From Hymenochaete sp. R1 (taxonomy: Eukaryota; Basidiomycota; Agaricomycetes; Hymenochaetales; Hymenochaetaceae): a DNA stretch of 64,000 bases. Shown here one piece after another: positions 35,327-46,817 of this stretch; the first letter of the stretch is position 1, and every line of letters starts with the position of its first letter. The DNA is taken from the NCBI GenBank assembly GCA_019400425.1, contig JAFREE010000089.1, positions 37,607-101,606 of the forward strand, given 5' to 3'. Made by a program: the position numbers and the translations under genes. Below the pieces are notes generated by a model, which had not been told where the DNA came from, did not search any database, and saw only the letters and a list, made by a program, of their open reading frames with translations.

Positions 35327-35768
35327 TTTCGGGCGGATTCTGTGGTAGGAGAGGAACGAAACTGGGTGACGCTATGCAAAAGCTGAAGAGATCTGATAGG
35401 CCGAGGAATGAAAGCAGACGGGATGGGCTCGTGGGTTTCCCTCGTGGGACAGCCTTTAAGAAATTAGGAGATGGTGCTGCGCAGTAATCAAACAAAGCGA
35501 AGGAAATATTTTAATGCTTGAGTCAGTGCGCGCAGCCGTCATGACGGTGTTGACTCCTATCGCGTAGGCCGCTGCGGTACGTTCTTTGGGCATACCAAAG
35601 CCAGAAGCTTGTAGGAAGGAACTTCGGACTTGCCCGATAGAAAACGTGCTGTGATGGGGAAAAGGTGGAGATTGTGGTTCCTGAAGATAAGTCCAATTCT
35701 CATTTCTGCGCAATTCCTTACCGTGTCACATTCGTACTGTACATTGACCTAAATTTTTTTTCAATGTT
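35327..35768. other. intergenic region between two minus-strand genes
   Basis: No gene is recognised. This is the promoter side of the low-complexity gene and the 3' side of the Nudix gene. Confidence 0.5.
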
Positions 35769-36919
35769 TCATATAAAACTCTGAGCTTGCATGAGGATCT
35801 CATTTACGACCTGTTTTTGATAAGCGTCGCTGTTGAAGCCCAGCTGTCTAGAGAGATGCAGTCCCAGGGCGAAATGGGATAACCTAGCATCCACCATGAA
35901 TCCCTAGTGAAAATTTCATTAACATGAGTTTACGCTAAATAGGATATTGTAAGTACCTTCGAGTCGTATTCTGTTCCGCAAAAAGTCAAAGAAATCCTCA
36001 TATGGAGGAACAGTGGTACAACATACCTTTTAAGGTGTCATACAATTTGTCAAGCTCAACGATACGTTTTACAATATGTTCTCCCTCATCCAATTTCGCT
36101 TCGTTCGTCTCCAGCTGATCCGGGAAAGTTTTACTCAGCGTGACGATTTTCATGTTCGCAGTCGTCATCCCTGATAATGTGAAGAGAGATCGTCATCAGT
36201 ATCACCTCGCAGCAGGAGCATATAATTATGTCCGTACCAGGATCTGTCGCCAGTAAATGGGATGACTCAATGATCGAATCTGCGACAAAGCCCGTTTCCT
36301 CTTCCAACTCCCGTTTGGCTGCGTCATCCGGAGTCTCGCCCTCATCGACGAGGCCTAGTAGGTTATAAGTCGAACGCGCTCAGAATTTTCGACTGCCCTT
36401 CATACCGGCAGGAAGTTCTGAACAGAAACGACAATGAGTGCTTTGTTTGCAGCAATGCTGTAAAACTCCACGCACCTACGATATATTTTTCCATCGGCGG
36501 ACGATATTGCTCTATAATGACTGTACTTGGAGGGAAGCTGGCCTTATCGGACTTCAGAATGACTAACATAGCGACAGCTACATCGCATCGACCCTGGGTA
36601 TGAGTCGATTGGATATTAGAGGAAATGGTCCAACGTGCCATCTACTCCTGACTCCTTCCGGGTCTTTCTCTCTGCGCATTCCCAGTGCCTCTGAGTCGTT
36701 CTTCAGCCATATTGGCTCTATCTCGGTAGATCTGCAGACGTACACTTTTTCCTTCTTCATCTTGCCATTCTATCCCTTTCAACGTTACGAATCTAGTAAT
36801 GTGACGAGAAGTTCGCGCTTGTTCGATCGCTTTCAGTCCAAGGGCGCAGCAACTTACTTTGCGTCCGCCGGAAGGAGTTCGGACTTCTTAATGATCTTTG
36901 GTTCTTTGGGCGTAGACAT
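35769..36919 (-). CDS. Nudix hydrolase, ADP-ribose pyrophosphatase type
   Basis: This is a compact gene of about eight exons with short introns. It starts at MSTPKEPKIIKKSELLPADA (ATG 36919). The Nudix box is complete and split by an intron just before it: ELPAG then LVDEGETPDDAAKRELEEET, giving G-x5-E-x7-REUxEExGU. Upstream lie RHWECAERKTR and STVIIEQYRPPMEKYIVELP, as in yeast Ysa1-type ADP-sugar diphosphatases. Downstream are ATDPG, MTTANMKIVTLS and EGEHIVKRIVELD. The reaction is hydrolysis of ADP-ribose or similar to AMP and a sugar phosphate. A second in-frame ATG at 37027 would add a basic, acid-poor leader (MTSSLFTVSSVCRRFLRPQP) that reads like a mitochondrial presequence, so two isoforms are possible. 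Splice sites before GRCDVAVAML are uncertain. Confidence 0.85.
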
Positions 36920-37859
36920 TGTCCTGAGCGACTTAGTGTCTGAGAAAGGGGATGATGGGTGCAGACGAGGTTGAGGCCTCAGAAATCGCCTACAAACTGA
37001 AGATACTGTGAACAACGATGAAGTCATACCGTCGACATGAACTCCTGCAACCGAATAACCCTGTTGTCTGGGCGTGCGAATTTCCTGCGTGACTAGTCGT
37101 GCTTTGATTATGTCATTAATTAATATTAATATTTCTCTAGGACCAAACAAATACAAATGCCGACTCCTTCCCTTTTCATTTCCACCTTCTCATCTTCAAT
37201 AAGCTACCCAACCATCATTAACTTCAACGAAGCCAGTGTTCTTGCAGAACACCTATCAATACATCTGAGCTCATCCGTTCTGCTGCGATTTTGACCAAAT
37301 CAAGGTCCCTGTGGAGTGAATGTCGTACAACGTATGATCGGAGGGGAACCCTCTAAATCCGGCTCAGAAAAAGTTGTCAGACCCGAATACAATGCTAGCG
37401 GTACTAGCGTGGCGGGGCTGGGCTGCGTTTTGCTGTGCGATTTTCTCTGAAGACACTGCGCAGCGTCCTAACATGTGCACTCGCTATGAGAATGTGAAGA
37501 AAAAGGTACGGTGAACACATCTGAGTCGTTCAACTAGGCACGTTTACCGACAAGAAACCCATGTATAGAAAGGATATCCAGAGAGTCATATTGCGAGAAT
37601 CTACGTGTATGAGCGGTTTCGAAAGTGACAAGTAGCCCCCCGGACGTAGTCGATGTTTTCGAATTTGTGTTTCTTTGCTCTCAGGCTGGCGTCTATGATG
37701 AAAGCGTTTAACTCTCTTGATGCGTTTCCCAGTCTGAAGAACCCCTAATTTCGCGCAGCTTGCTGCGCATCGCATCAGCAACACATAAAACGCTGCCTCT
37801 TCGACAACCTTTCCTCACTCACTCGCTCTCTTCCTCACACCACAATTTTCTACGCCTCA
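36920..37859. other. divergent promoter region (Nudix / DUF6699)
   Basis: This is about 0.9 kb between divergent genes. It may include the optional leader exon of the Nudix gene (from 37027). No other gene is recognised. Confidence 0.5.
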
Positions 37860-38614
37860 ATGTCACAAATGATGCCCCCAATTGGCATATCCAACCTCTT
37901 GCTTAGTCGCTCAGTAGCGATACAAGTGAATACAGCCGGTATCCACTATGACTTTCGCTACAAGCCCGAACATCCACCCCACCCATATATTGCTTCCATC
38001 CTCGATACTCCTGCGACAACCACGCGCACAAACTACATTCGTGTCTCCTTTGACCCTTTTCCACTTATCCATCACGACATCGAAATCTGGAGCACTTATC
38101 CTATCACCATCTTCGACGTCCTAACACACCTGTATGATTACCTCCACCGGCCGTTGTCTTCTTCAGACCGGCAAATACTCCGAAGCAACGAAACTGTGCA
38201 AGCCGCAGTCTGGAGGGCATACTATCAGCGCGTTCCGGCGGCCTTGATGCCCATGACCGATCCGATCCATGACCTTAGATTGGTTGACTTAATGCTCATG
38301 GATACTACTTTTCGCGGTCTTCAGCCAAGCCCGCATTACATAAGTACGTACCACTTGGTGCTGGGGAGGGCAAATATCAAAGCAACGAGTGCGGTACTAA
38401 GCGGCCCGAGCCAAACTACCCGTCAGTTTCTCAACGGTCCTTTATATTAATGGTAGCATATTGAAAGTTTCGTTTCGTTCTCTTAGAAATAAAAATGGAG
38501 GACAAACCAGAGCTATTGCCTGCGGAACAACCCAGTCAAACTTATCACGTCGTCCAATACACAAGTCCCTCTACGCCAGAGTCGCAGTCGTTCGAAGATC
38601 CATCTAGCACATAG
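37860..38614 (+). CDS. DUF6699 protein
   Basis: Exon 1 starts MSQMMPPIGISNLLLSRSVA and contains a DUF6699 domain at about residues 60-155: YIRVSFDPFPLIHHDIEIW, YPITIFDVLTHLYDYLHRPL, AAVWRAYYQRV, and LRLVDLMLMDTTFRGL. DUF6699 is common in agaricomycetes and has no assigned function. I favour an intron at 38344-38486 (GTACGT donor, pyrimidine-rich TTCTCTTAG acceptor). It joins SPHYI to KIKMEDKPELLPAEQPSQTY and ends at 38614 with a Ser/Pro/Thr-rich tail. Without it the frame stops at 38448-38450 (the last codons end NGPLY). The intron is 143 nt, longer than most here, so the choice is about 60:40. No signal peptide or membrane helix. Confidence 0.75.
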
Positions 38615-39106
38615 ACGTTGAGGGCACAAGCCTATCAAGTACGATTGTCTTATAAAGGGCAAGGGTGCATCGCTTATCTCCAAACAAAATGTGATCTTCC
38701 ACAGAATTATCGCAGTATTCAGTATTCTTTTCTAATATATCCATGCCCTATTGTATAGATTCAATCGCTTGCTATATTTCACTCTTGGGCCCTCGACTCC
38801 TCGAGTATGATTAATATTCCATCCATCTATAATCACTACGCATAGATAGAAAGGAGATAAATAGTACACAGTGGTCTAATCCTGATCTACTTTTCAGTAC
38901 TATCGACCGCACCTTTCCTTACAGAATCATTGCCTAGAGCTTCTACCTTTGCGTCAAAATCGAATGTTATCCTCTCGCGCTATTTGTAAGCGCTTTAGCA
39001 GGATACTAGTAATAAACTCATAGTATCACTCACTGGCGTTAGGCTTCGCTGTGAACGAGTCGGGTTGAGCATAAATGCATCTGGCTTCATTCAAAAGCTT
39101 CAATAT
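38615..39106. other. intergenic region, AT-rich
   Basis: No gene is recognised in this 0.5-kb stretch between convergent genes. Confidence 0.5.
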
Positions 39107-41016
39107 TCAATTAACTTCGAAGCGATTTTGTAACAAACAGACCGCATTGGCTATTTCTTGATCAAAATTTCGAACGGATCCGGAATTGGTAAAAAATCCT
39201 GTGATTGGGCGTTGAAAATGACGTTCCTTCTGAAGACGTAGTGTGTTCCGTGTGTTGAGGCTGCAGACGAGACGTAAGCGATATTTCATCAACATACAGC
39301 TTGATCCCAAGGGTTAAAAGAAGCGAAAGAGACGAACGATGTAAGAACACTATTTATATGAACTTATAGACGGGATACCTGTGAGTCTGATCACTAATCA
39401 CCAATGAAGTCGAGACTTACGTTTACTGATTATGAAGTGTATCCCGATGAAGACCAGGTTCCCTGGCATTACGATAGCCTGCAAGAAGGGCGATGAATTC
39501 GAATTACGAACTTATAGCCAAAAAGATCAAAGATCAGCCTTACGCATATTAAAGATGCCACCGAAGTGATGCTGCAGAGGAACAATGTCAGCGAGCTTCG
39601 GATTCCAAGGGGTATGAAGCGACCTTGTAAGCAAGCCGTTTTCAATGGTTATACGGATGATTCGGTCCAGGATGACGTCCATCCTATGATTCAGTCAGCA
39701 ATCTTGTCCCGTTTTGGGTAGTATAACACGACGTTACCCTTTGAGGCCAATGCGACTCTATAGTATTATGGTAAGTCGTGAGCAACCGAGAACTAGGACG
39801 ATGAACCGAACCTCATGAAGCCAGTAGCATAGGCTTCCGGTAATAAGGACGTCGCAAAGAGTAGACAGGGCAACTCCGGCGGTAAAAAGCCACTGCCTAA
39901 TGTTTCAAAATTCGAAGTACTTGTAAAGTATCACCACCTACTCGAACTTTGGTAGCCCAACCGACAAATGTGCCATAATGAATTCTTTGAACGGGTGAGT
40001 CTTGAAATTGATGAATGGACGCAACGACTTACGCCCTGGCGCTTGTCACTGAGGTAATAAATAAATCATGAAATATTGTAAGCTTAACGAGAAAGAGTTC
40101 TAGTATAATCAATTACCCCAGCCTAGTGCTTGATACGAAGTCAGTTTCGTCAAAAACGCCAAAAGCCGCAGATCACACGTACTTAAGCGTCCAAGTTGAA
40201 AGATGAACTATTCAAGGGATTAGGAATCTTATAAAGCTTGCTCGAGCGATACGTGTGCTCACAATGAGAGGCGCAATATAATTTCCACGGCTTACTGAGA
40301 TGGTTTTCAGGTCAGAACACGTTTCACTAGGATATACAACTTCACTTACATTTCCATACTCTCAAAGTGAAAAAGCTGGAACGATACCGAGTCAGCGAAT
40401 AGGTACAAAATTAAAACTTGTAACATACCTTTGGGCGAAGAATGTAATCGTTGCCTTTTGCCGAGTCAAAAACTACTGACATCATACCACTTCAAGGCTC
40501 ACCGTAAGTCCGACAGTGATCTTTGCATTGATGTAATGTTAGCATGATCCGAGTGAAAATGTTACAGAATCGACCCTCACAGCTAATGACCTATACAGAA
40601 TCGATTTAGAAGGACTAGTCGTGATCATGGAGACAAGCACTCACGGGCATAGGATTCGGAGAGCGTCGTCGTTTCCAAAATTGCGGATAAGATAATTGTG
40701 AATCGTAACCATGATACAAATGACGTGGCCTAGGTCCAACAGACTGCAAAGCGTTCAGCTTGAGTTCAATCCGGAGACGGGAAAGGATCTCACAGAAGGA
40801 AAGTAATCTTCAAGGTTAAACTCCATCAGTCAGTATTCCAACGGCAACACACGATATCGGGGTACGTACCAGTACTAACAATCCGCTGTGCTCGTTTTCG
40901 CTCCGCTCTCGAAAGTAATAGTACGCTTGCAAAAGCATGACCCCGCTCAAAGCAATTGCGATCCAAGACGTGATCAGAACCGAACCCATCTGTAGACCAT
41001 TGATCGTGTGTTCCAT
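39107..41016 (-). CDS. DUF6534 multi-pass membrane protein, 3' end uncertain
   Basis: The ATG at 41016 opens MEHTINGLQMGSVLITSWIA. About a dozen short exons rebuild a DUF6534-type protein. In order: ALSGVMLLQAYYYF, TFLL and LLDLGHVICIMVTIHNYLI, RNFGNDDALRIL, ITVGLTATITFFAQSFFTLR, KLSRGNYIAPLI, IHYGTFVGWATKVR, WLFTAGVALSTLCDVLITGS, MDVILDRIIRITIENGLLT, ITSVASLIC and MPGNLVFIGIHFIISK. These are the family's seven membrane helices. The expected LYV...TLNTR ending is present as DNA near 39250-39290 but in different frames, and no normal acceptor restores it from the GTAAGT donor near 39420. Either the last exon is unusual or the gene is recently damaged. The stop used here (39107) belongs to the frame carrying SLNTRNTLR. 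The function of the family is unknown. Confidence 0.6.
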
Positions 41017-42675
41017 GGTCACATCTACTCCTCTTTTTGTCGCTGAAGGTCGATGCGGGCGCGTGAAGGAAGTGGGGTGCAAGGGTAGAGGAACTTAGGT
41101 AGTCGAATGAAAGCACAGAATAATGGGACACTGCCGTGCGGGATTCAAACAGCTTCCTATATGAATGCAAGGACTGAATTTAGAGCCAGGCCTCAGTCAG
41201 AGCGGCGATACGTTGCACCCTTGATACGACAATGCAAAGTCAAATTTCGCCGTTGATTTATTACAATTCAGAGTTCTCATTGCATTGATGTTCAGTAGTC
41301 CGTCAGTGAAAATTTTCGCCAAGGGGGTTCCGAAATTGGGTTTCACTGTGTCCGAGACTAATAGGGCGCACATTAGGAGGTGTTGCTGAGTTGATAATCG
41401 TTCAGTTTGACAGGGACGAATATGAACGCGTCATTCGGTGGCTCGAGTGGGAAGTGCGAGTACCGGTCTTTGAATCAGATGCATCTGTTTTTGACCCTCT
41501 ATACTGGGTATTTGAAATGTCAGGGCGAGCGCCAGATGGATAAAGCCGTTTTGTTTCCCGCCGAATAAAAGAGTATTGGACACTTCAAGCCTTCAAAGCC
41601 CGTCATCATATGACATGTACGAATATACTCCAGATTCGACATTCGAATCAGTATTGTGGGCGAAAGTCTGCCTTGTTGACGTCCTGACGGAGGTGATTGA
41701 CTTTTGGTACTGAATCTATCAAACACCACGCACATAAATAGACCTTTCCTTTTACCGTCGACTCCTCCAAATCAGGGATCCCCGATACACACCCGTGCGC
41801 ACAACGTGTACTTGACAGCAGTGTCAAAAAACAAATGCAAGGGTAACGACATCTTACCGAAAAGCGACGAGGCAGCCTACTCGCTCAAGTATGGTGGTAA
41901 GATGGGTCGTCAAGCCTTACGTTCACAGGAGCTCCGAGTCTGGATCTTTACTGGTGCGTGTGCGCTTGACATACGTCCAAGAACAACACCAGACACGTCC
42001 GAGTCGCTCGCTCAGCTCAGTGAGAGCTTGAATTCTCGCAGGAGTGCTTCCGTTTCAAAATAGCGCATGCATATGAGGATGCGATCGCGAAATTCGTGCT
42101 ATTAGATCAAGCTTGGACGGTTGTAACCCTCTCTGACGACTCGGAGCTTGAGATGATTGAGAACTTAAATTAGTCAACTCAAGTTCGACTTTTGAATGAG
42201 CGAACGCCGATCAAGCTGAGCTTACGTCATCATTATCTCAGATGCTAGATGCTCTCGCTTGTTTTGGCACTAGACTTAAACCAGTACTGCTGTCAATTGC
42301 AGCCTCATACTTTACATGTAAGACGACTTTTTCGAAGAAAAAGCATGGAAAGTAGCCTGAGTAGACGCGCCCGATGATATTCAGCTCACGCAATCTAGTC
42401 TTTCCGACAACTTTGCTACCATCTACGGTCGCCAACGAAGAATGCTTGTGGACTTTTTACATTGCTCTTTTAGGGAGCGTACGTATCATGACATGGCTCA
42501 CCCACTGTTTATCCTTCATCAACTACCTACGAGAGTCAATCTCTATAGTTCTGCGCCGCTCTTTTTCAGTCTCTGGAGATCCAACGTAAGTCTATCTCTT
42601 CTAGTATCGCCTTTTCGCTACTAGCGTCTTATCACCTTTAACAGTGACCACACTCTTTCAACCCAGAGAATCCGC
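41017..42675. other. intergenic region between divergent genes, no gene recognised
   Basis: This is about 1.65 kb. Frames at 41704-42063 and 42374-42589 have no family signature. A pyrimidine-rich acceptor and AG just before 42676 suggest an intron in the 5' leader of the F-box gene. Confidence 0.45.
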
Positions 42676-44392
42676 ATGACCATCGGTCACGATAACTATG
42701 CTCAAGACATCGCTAGCACACGTCTCAGAGAGACTGATGTGAAACAGACTCCATTGAACGACAATATGGGCCGTCTTCTTTCCAGTCTCCCCAAAGAAAT
42801 CCTTTCTGAGATCTTTAGATGGTGTTGCGCCACATACTTCGACCGCTTCTCCTCCTCGCCCATGGCCCCTCTCACTTTATCTCATGTCTGCCGTTTATGG
42901 CGCACTGTGGCTTTTTCAACACCGGACCTCTGGACGTTTGTCTCCCTCGGGACTCATAGACATCACTGCGAAAGCGCGACGGATCTCATGCTACTTTGGG
43001 CCGAGAACGCAAAGGGGTGTCCGTTGCTGGTGGACTTGGACATGTCAGCGTTCGCAGCGTTCAAAAAGCCGGACGACGTACTCCCTACTGTGGTGGAGAT
43101 GGCTGAACTAGTCATGGACAAGAGAAGGGAGGTGACAGGCATCATTGTAGATAGCGACGATGAAAGAGATGGTACCACTGACGAACGAGACTTGCCTCTG
43201 AGAGTTGCTATTGAGCCCTCTGTCACAGTTAAGTTTCCGTATGTTTTCCTATGTGTCATATGCTCATGATCATACTACTCACTCAACCATCCTCGTTTAG
43301 GAATGTATCAGAAGAGTATTATTGGTCCACAGTAGAACCGCCGTTCGAGGGTGCAACTGGATCAGAGCAAAGTCAGGCTGGGTTCCAACTTCGAGTGGGG
43401 ACAAAACCTTGCCTCCTATTGGGCATGGACTTTCATAGGTACGCAAAATTATCTTCCATCCAATCTACGTCCATGTTCTCGACAGAGTAATCTGACCTGT
43501 TACTCTTTCGTGCTTGTGGCAATCTAGGAGCTTCGCGCCTTTCCTCGTACACCTCAATCTCCGAGGCGTCGGTCTTTTCCTCCAAACCAACGAAGTTCTC
43601 AACATAATCGCCTTCTACACCAAATTGGAACACCTCGAAGTCGATATCGGCTTAGAAGATGTTGAGAACGACGGCGATGTCGCTATTGCTCAGGTAGGCG
43701 CAGGTCCAGGTCCACGCCATAGTCTACCGAATTTGCACACACTCTCTTTGACTTGGGAACCTGGCATGGACCCAGCACCCGTCCTGGATGCTCTCCATGC
43801 GCCAAATCTTAAAAACTTGGAGCTCGAAGGGTCACTGCCAGAATTGGACTTTCTTGTCGGCAACAGTTGGCCACACTTACGGACGTTCCTGCGCAACTCA
43901 ATGCCTCCACTGCGAACGCTTGGATTGTACAAGATGCGAGCAGAAGCGATTGATCTGATTGGTATACTCGCGATAGTATATAGCTCTCGTAGCCTTGTTC
44001 GAGAACGCAGCAGGGAGGGTAGTGAGAACTCTGAAAGCATCGCAGCAAATAGTGGCATTGAGAGCGATGTAGGAAACGGAAGCACTCTCGATCGCCTTTG
44101 GCTGGATGATTGCGATATCGACGAAACTACTGTGCGCGCCTTCACAGAAGCTACGCATGCAGGAGTAGAGAACGCTCAGCACGTCCTTGAAGGGCTCACC
44201 ACGCTCGGTCTAGTAAATTGTAGAATACACGGCGCAGATACTTGGTGGACAAGTTTGGTGAATTCAGGGTTGATGTGGAGTGTTACAAACTTGAAAGGGT
44301 TGTACGTGAAAGAATGTGGTATTTCTGAAGGCGCTATCCATCTACTGAGGTCGAGATTTGAGGCGGGATCGTACGATGACGGGATCGCCTAA
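42676..44392 (+). CDS. F-box protein
   Basis: Three exons (42676 to about 43238, about 43301-43437, and from about 43529 to 44392) give about 520 residues. The F-box lies at about residues 36-80: LSSLPKEILSEIFRWCCATY, then PLTLSHVCRLWRTVAFSTPD, LWTFVSLGT. The remainder is built of leucine-rich segments (LVHLNLRGVGLFLQ, LEHLEVDIGLEDV, LPNLHTLSLTWEP, LKNLELEGSLPEL) that suggest irregular LRRs. F-box proteins recruit substrates to SCF ubiquitin ligases; the substrate is unknown. Agaricomycetes carry hundreds of these, many fast-evolving. Splices at GTATGT and GTACGC donors keep the frame and remove in-frame stops. Confidence 0.9.
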
Positions 44393-45579
44393 TCTTGTAT
44401 CTTGCATTGGATGGTCTGAGTACGATATCAATACGATTTCATGCCGCATGTAAGCAACTGCGTCGTTCGCACAACGTCCATTTCACGAGAACAAGATTTA
44501 AAAAAAACAATCCGTCATTTACCAGTCTCTTAGGAATGATGCCTTGTCCTGAATAGCTTTGGGTGCGACGCACGCCAATGTTATGTAACGAGCGTTAGCA
44601 TGCACGTACGACTTTTTCAGGCTCTGTTTTATAAGAAAGTCATGAATGGATCGAACGTTAAGTTGGGGGGGGGGGGGGGAGAGGGGGGGTCAAGCAGCAT
44701 CTTGTGTTCCCACGCTTGCAGACGTCAATTTGAGTTCGAAGCGCGGGAACATTTTGATCCGTTCGAGTCGTTAACTTTGACTTTGCTTTGCTGCAGGGTC
44801 TTGGACATCGCACCCGTGTTCTCGAGATGAAATTCGGGCGGTGGGACCTGCTCAACGCGTCAACGGCGCACTAGTAACCGTTTCTTCGGACGCAGTACTT
44901 CTGTCACGAAGGCAAGCGTGTTGAAACGGCTACAGGATTGGAGGAGAGGGAGGTGGTGGTTGGACAACACGAACCTAAGGCTGTCGCCGAAGCCGTTCTA
45001 TCGTCGTTTGCCCAGCGAAAGGAAGGGCAGAGGCAAGTCGACAGAGAAGACGGGAAGCATGAGTGCGCCGATGACGATACTTCGAGTTCAGCGAGTTGTT
45101 TGCGTGGAAGGCGGAGTCGTTGGCAACTAGCGTAGCTCGAGGACATGTCCGAGTCGGGGGATGTGCGGGACTAGAGCGTAAGGAAAGAGCTTCGGTCTTC
45201 ATTGTCGACGAATTTCCAAGGATTCAAGGAACGGACAAAAAGTCTGTGCTCGCTCGCACCGCCTCGAAGGCATATCGAACAATTGTAACAGATGGTAACC
45301 TGACAGGTGTCGAAAACAGAATAACCAACTCGAGGGTCTTCCAAAAGTACAAGTGGGTTCACTTATGTACATTTCACGTCTAAGCTGCATCGCCGTTGGC
45401 GGTTTCAAAGGCGCAAACAGCGCATGCTAACGGAGACAGGTCGCCCTGCCCTACTTGTGCTTCCTTGGCCTAAATCACTTATGAGGCTTGGATTGATGGA
45501 TTTTGATTCCTTCCTTCCTTCCCCTTCTTCTACCTTCCCCCCCCCCCCCAAAAGGCTGCCACCGTAATAACGCGAAAAT
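44393..45579. other. intergenic region with G and C homopolymer runs
   Basis: No gene is recognised. A G-rich tract lies near 44665-44690 and a C run near 45539-45549, just ahead of the next gene. Frames in between look like chance. Confidence 0.5.
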
Positions 45580-46817
45580 ATGAAGATCACGCTCTACTTC
45601 CTTCTCTGGAGTTTCTTCCTGACGAACGTTCTTGCCCGTGAAATCATTGTCGACGATACGAATGGGGACGAGGTCACAGGATTGAAGCCTCTTTATCATT
45701 CCGATGCAGGCGACAAGACATGGAACGACGGTCCAACGTGTACCGTGTGTGTTATACTAGGTATAGATAGAAGCCAGGTTTTGGATGGTACATGGAAACA
45801 GGGCACGGGTAGTACTCTGTCGATTGAATATTCTTTCACCGGTAAGTAAATGGTGCACCTACGAAATTTAGGGAAACTGATGACACGGCCAGGGTATGCT
45901 GTTTCCGCGTATTTCATGCTGGCTGGCAACGAGTTCGCTCAGGGAATTGTTACTTCGACCAACCTGGACATATCCATCGACGGAAATTTTGTTTCATCTT
46001 TCAATTACACTCCCTCCTCAGTAGGATTTCGATACAACGTATCCGTCTACTCGGGTACTGGTTTCGAGGATAAAGAGCATATCATCCGCATAGCAGCCGC
46101 GGACGACCAGCATCAGCAATCCCTACTCTTGTTCGACTACCTCAAATATTCGTGAGTTTTTTTTTCATGTTTCCAAGCCACCATCACCCTTGTGATCGTT
46201 TCTAAACTCGGACTTCAACTAGAACCAATGAAAATATCACTCAAAGCACTTCAACAGCTGAAACGGGCCCCAGTTCGACATCGACTTCCGCTCGATCATC
46301 TCAGGTACACGTCGGAGCCATTGCAGGTGGCGCAGTGGGTGTCGTCTGTGTTCTTTTGCTTCTCATTGGACTTTTCTGGTTTCACCGCCGTCGAAAGTCA
46401 CGTCCGGGAAATGATGAAGGTTCTGCGAATCTGCCCGGGCGAGTGACAGCCGTACCTGGCGGAAACACGTTATACCCACCCAACGAAGGGAAAGGCACTG
46501 GCGAGTCGAAGACGGCGTTAGGCGGTATCTCTCCTTGGATGCCTCCTTCAGCTCCTATTAGAAAGCCATTGTTGATGCCGACGAAGGGAAATGAGCGTGA
46601 TGATCTACATGGACAAGTGATGTATTTGATGGGCGAAGTGGACAGGCTTCGAAAACAGCAGGAACAGCAGCAGAAAGAGACTCAACTAAATGCTAGCACT
46701 AATAGCATTCCCGAGCCAGTACCTCAGTCTCAGGACAGAGCGGACCTCCCGCCGCCAGAGTACAGGACTGAAGTACAAGGCGTGCAGCCCTATGGATCGA
46801 ACGGGCCTCGAAATTGA
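45580..46817 (+). CDS. signal-peptide, single-TM surface protein
   Basis: Three exons give about 360 residues. The signal peptide is MKITLYFLLWSFFLTNVLA. The ectodomain begins REIIVDDTNGDEVTGLKPLY, with a Cys pair (CTVCVILG), GTWKQGTGSTLSIEYSFTG and the sugar-binding-like strand pattern YAVSAYFMLAG and YNVSVYSGTGFEDKEHIIRI, ending LLLFDYLKYS. A Ser/Thr stalk follows, then one transmembrane helix (GAIAGGAVGVVCVLLLLIGL) and a basic stop-transfer (HRRRKS). The cytosolic tail of about 130 residues has a short coiled coil (LMGEVDRLRKQQEQQQKE) and Pro-rich ends. Agaricomycetes encode many proteins of this layout with a galactose-binding-like ectodomain and no assigned function. A surface or wall-sensing role is possible. 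Confidence 0.75.
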
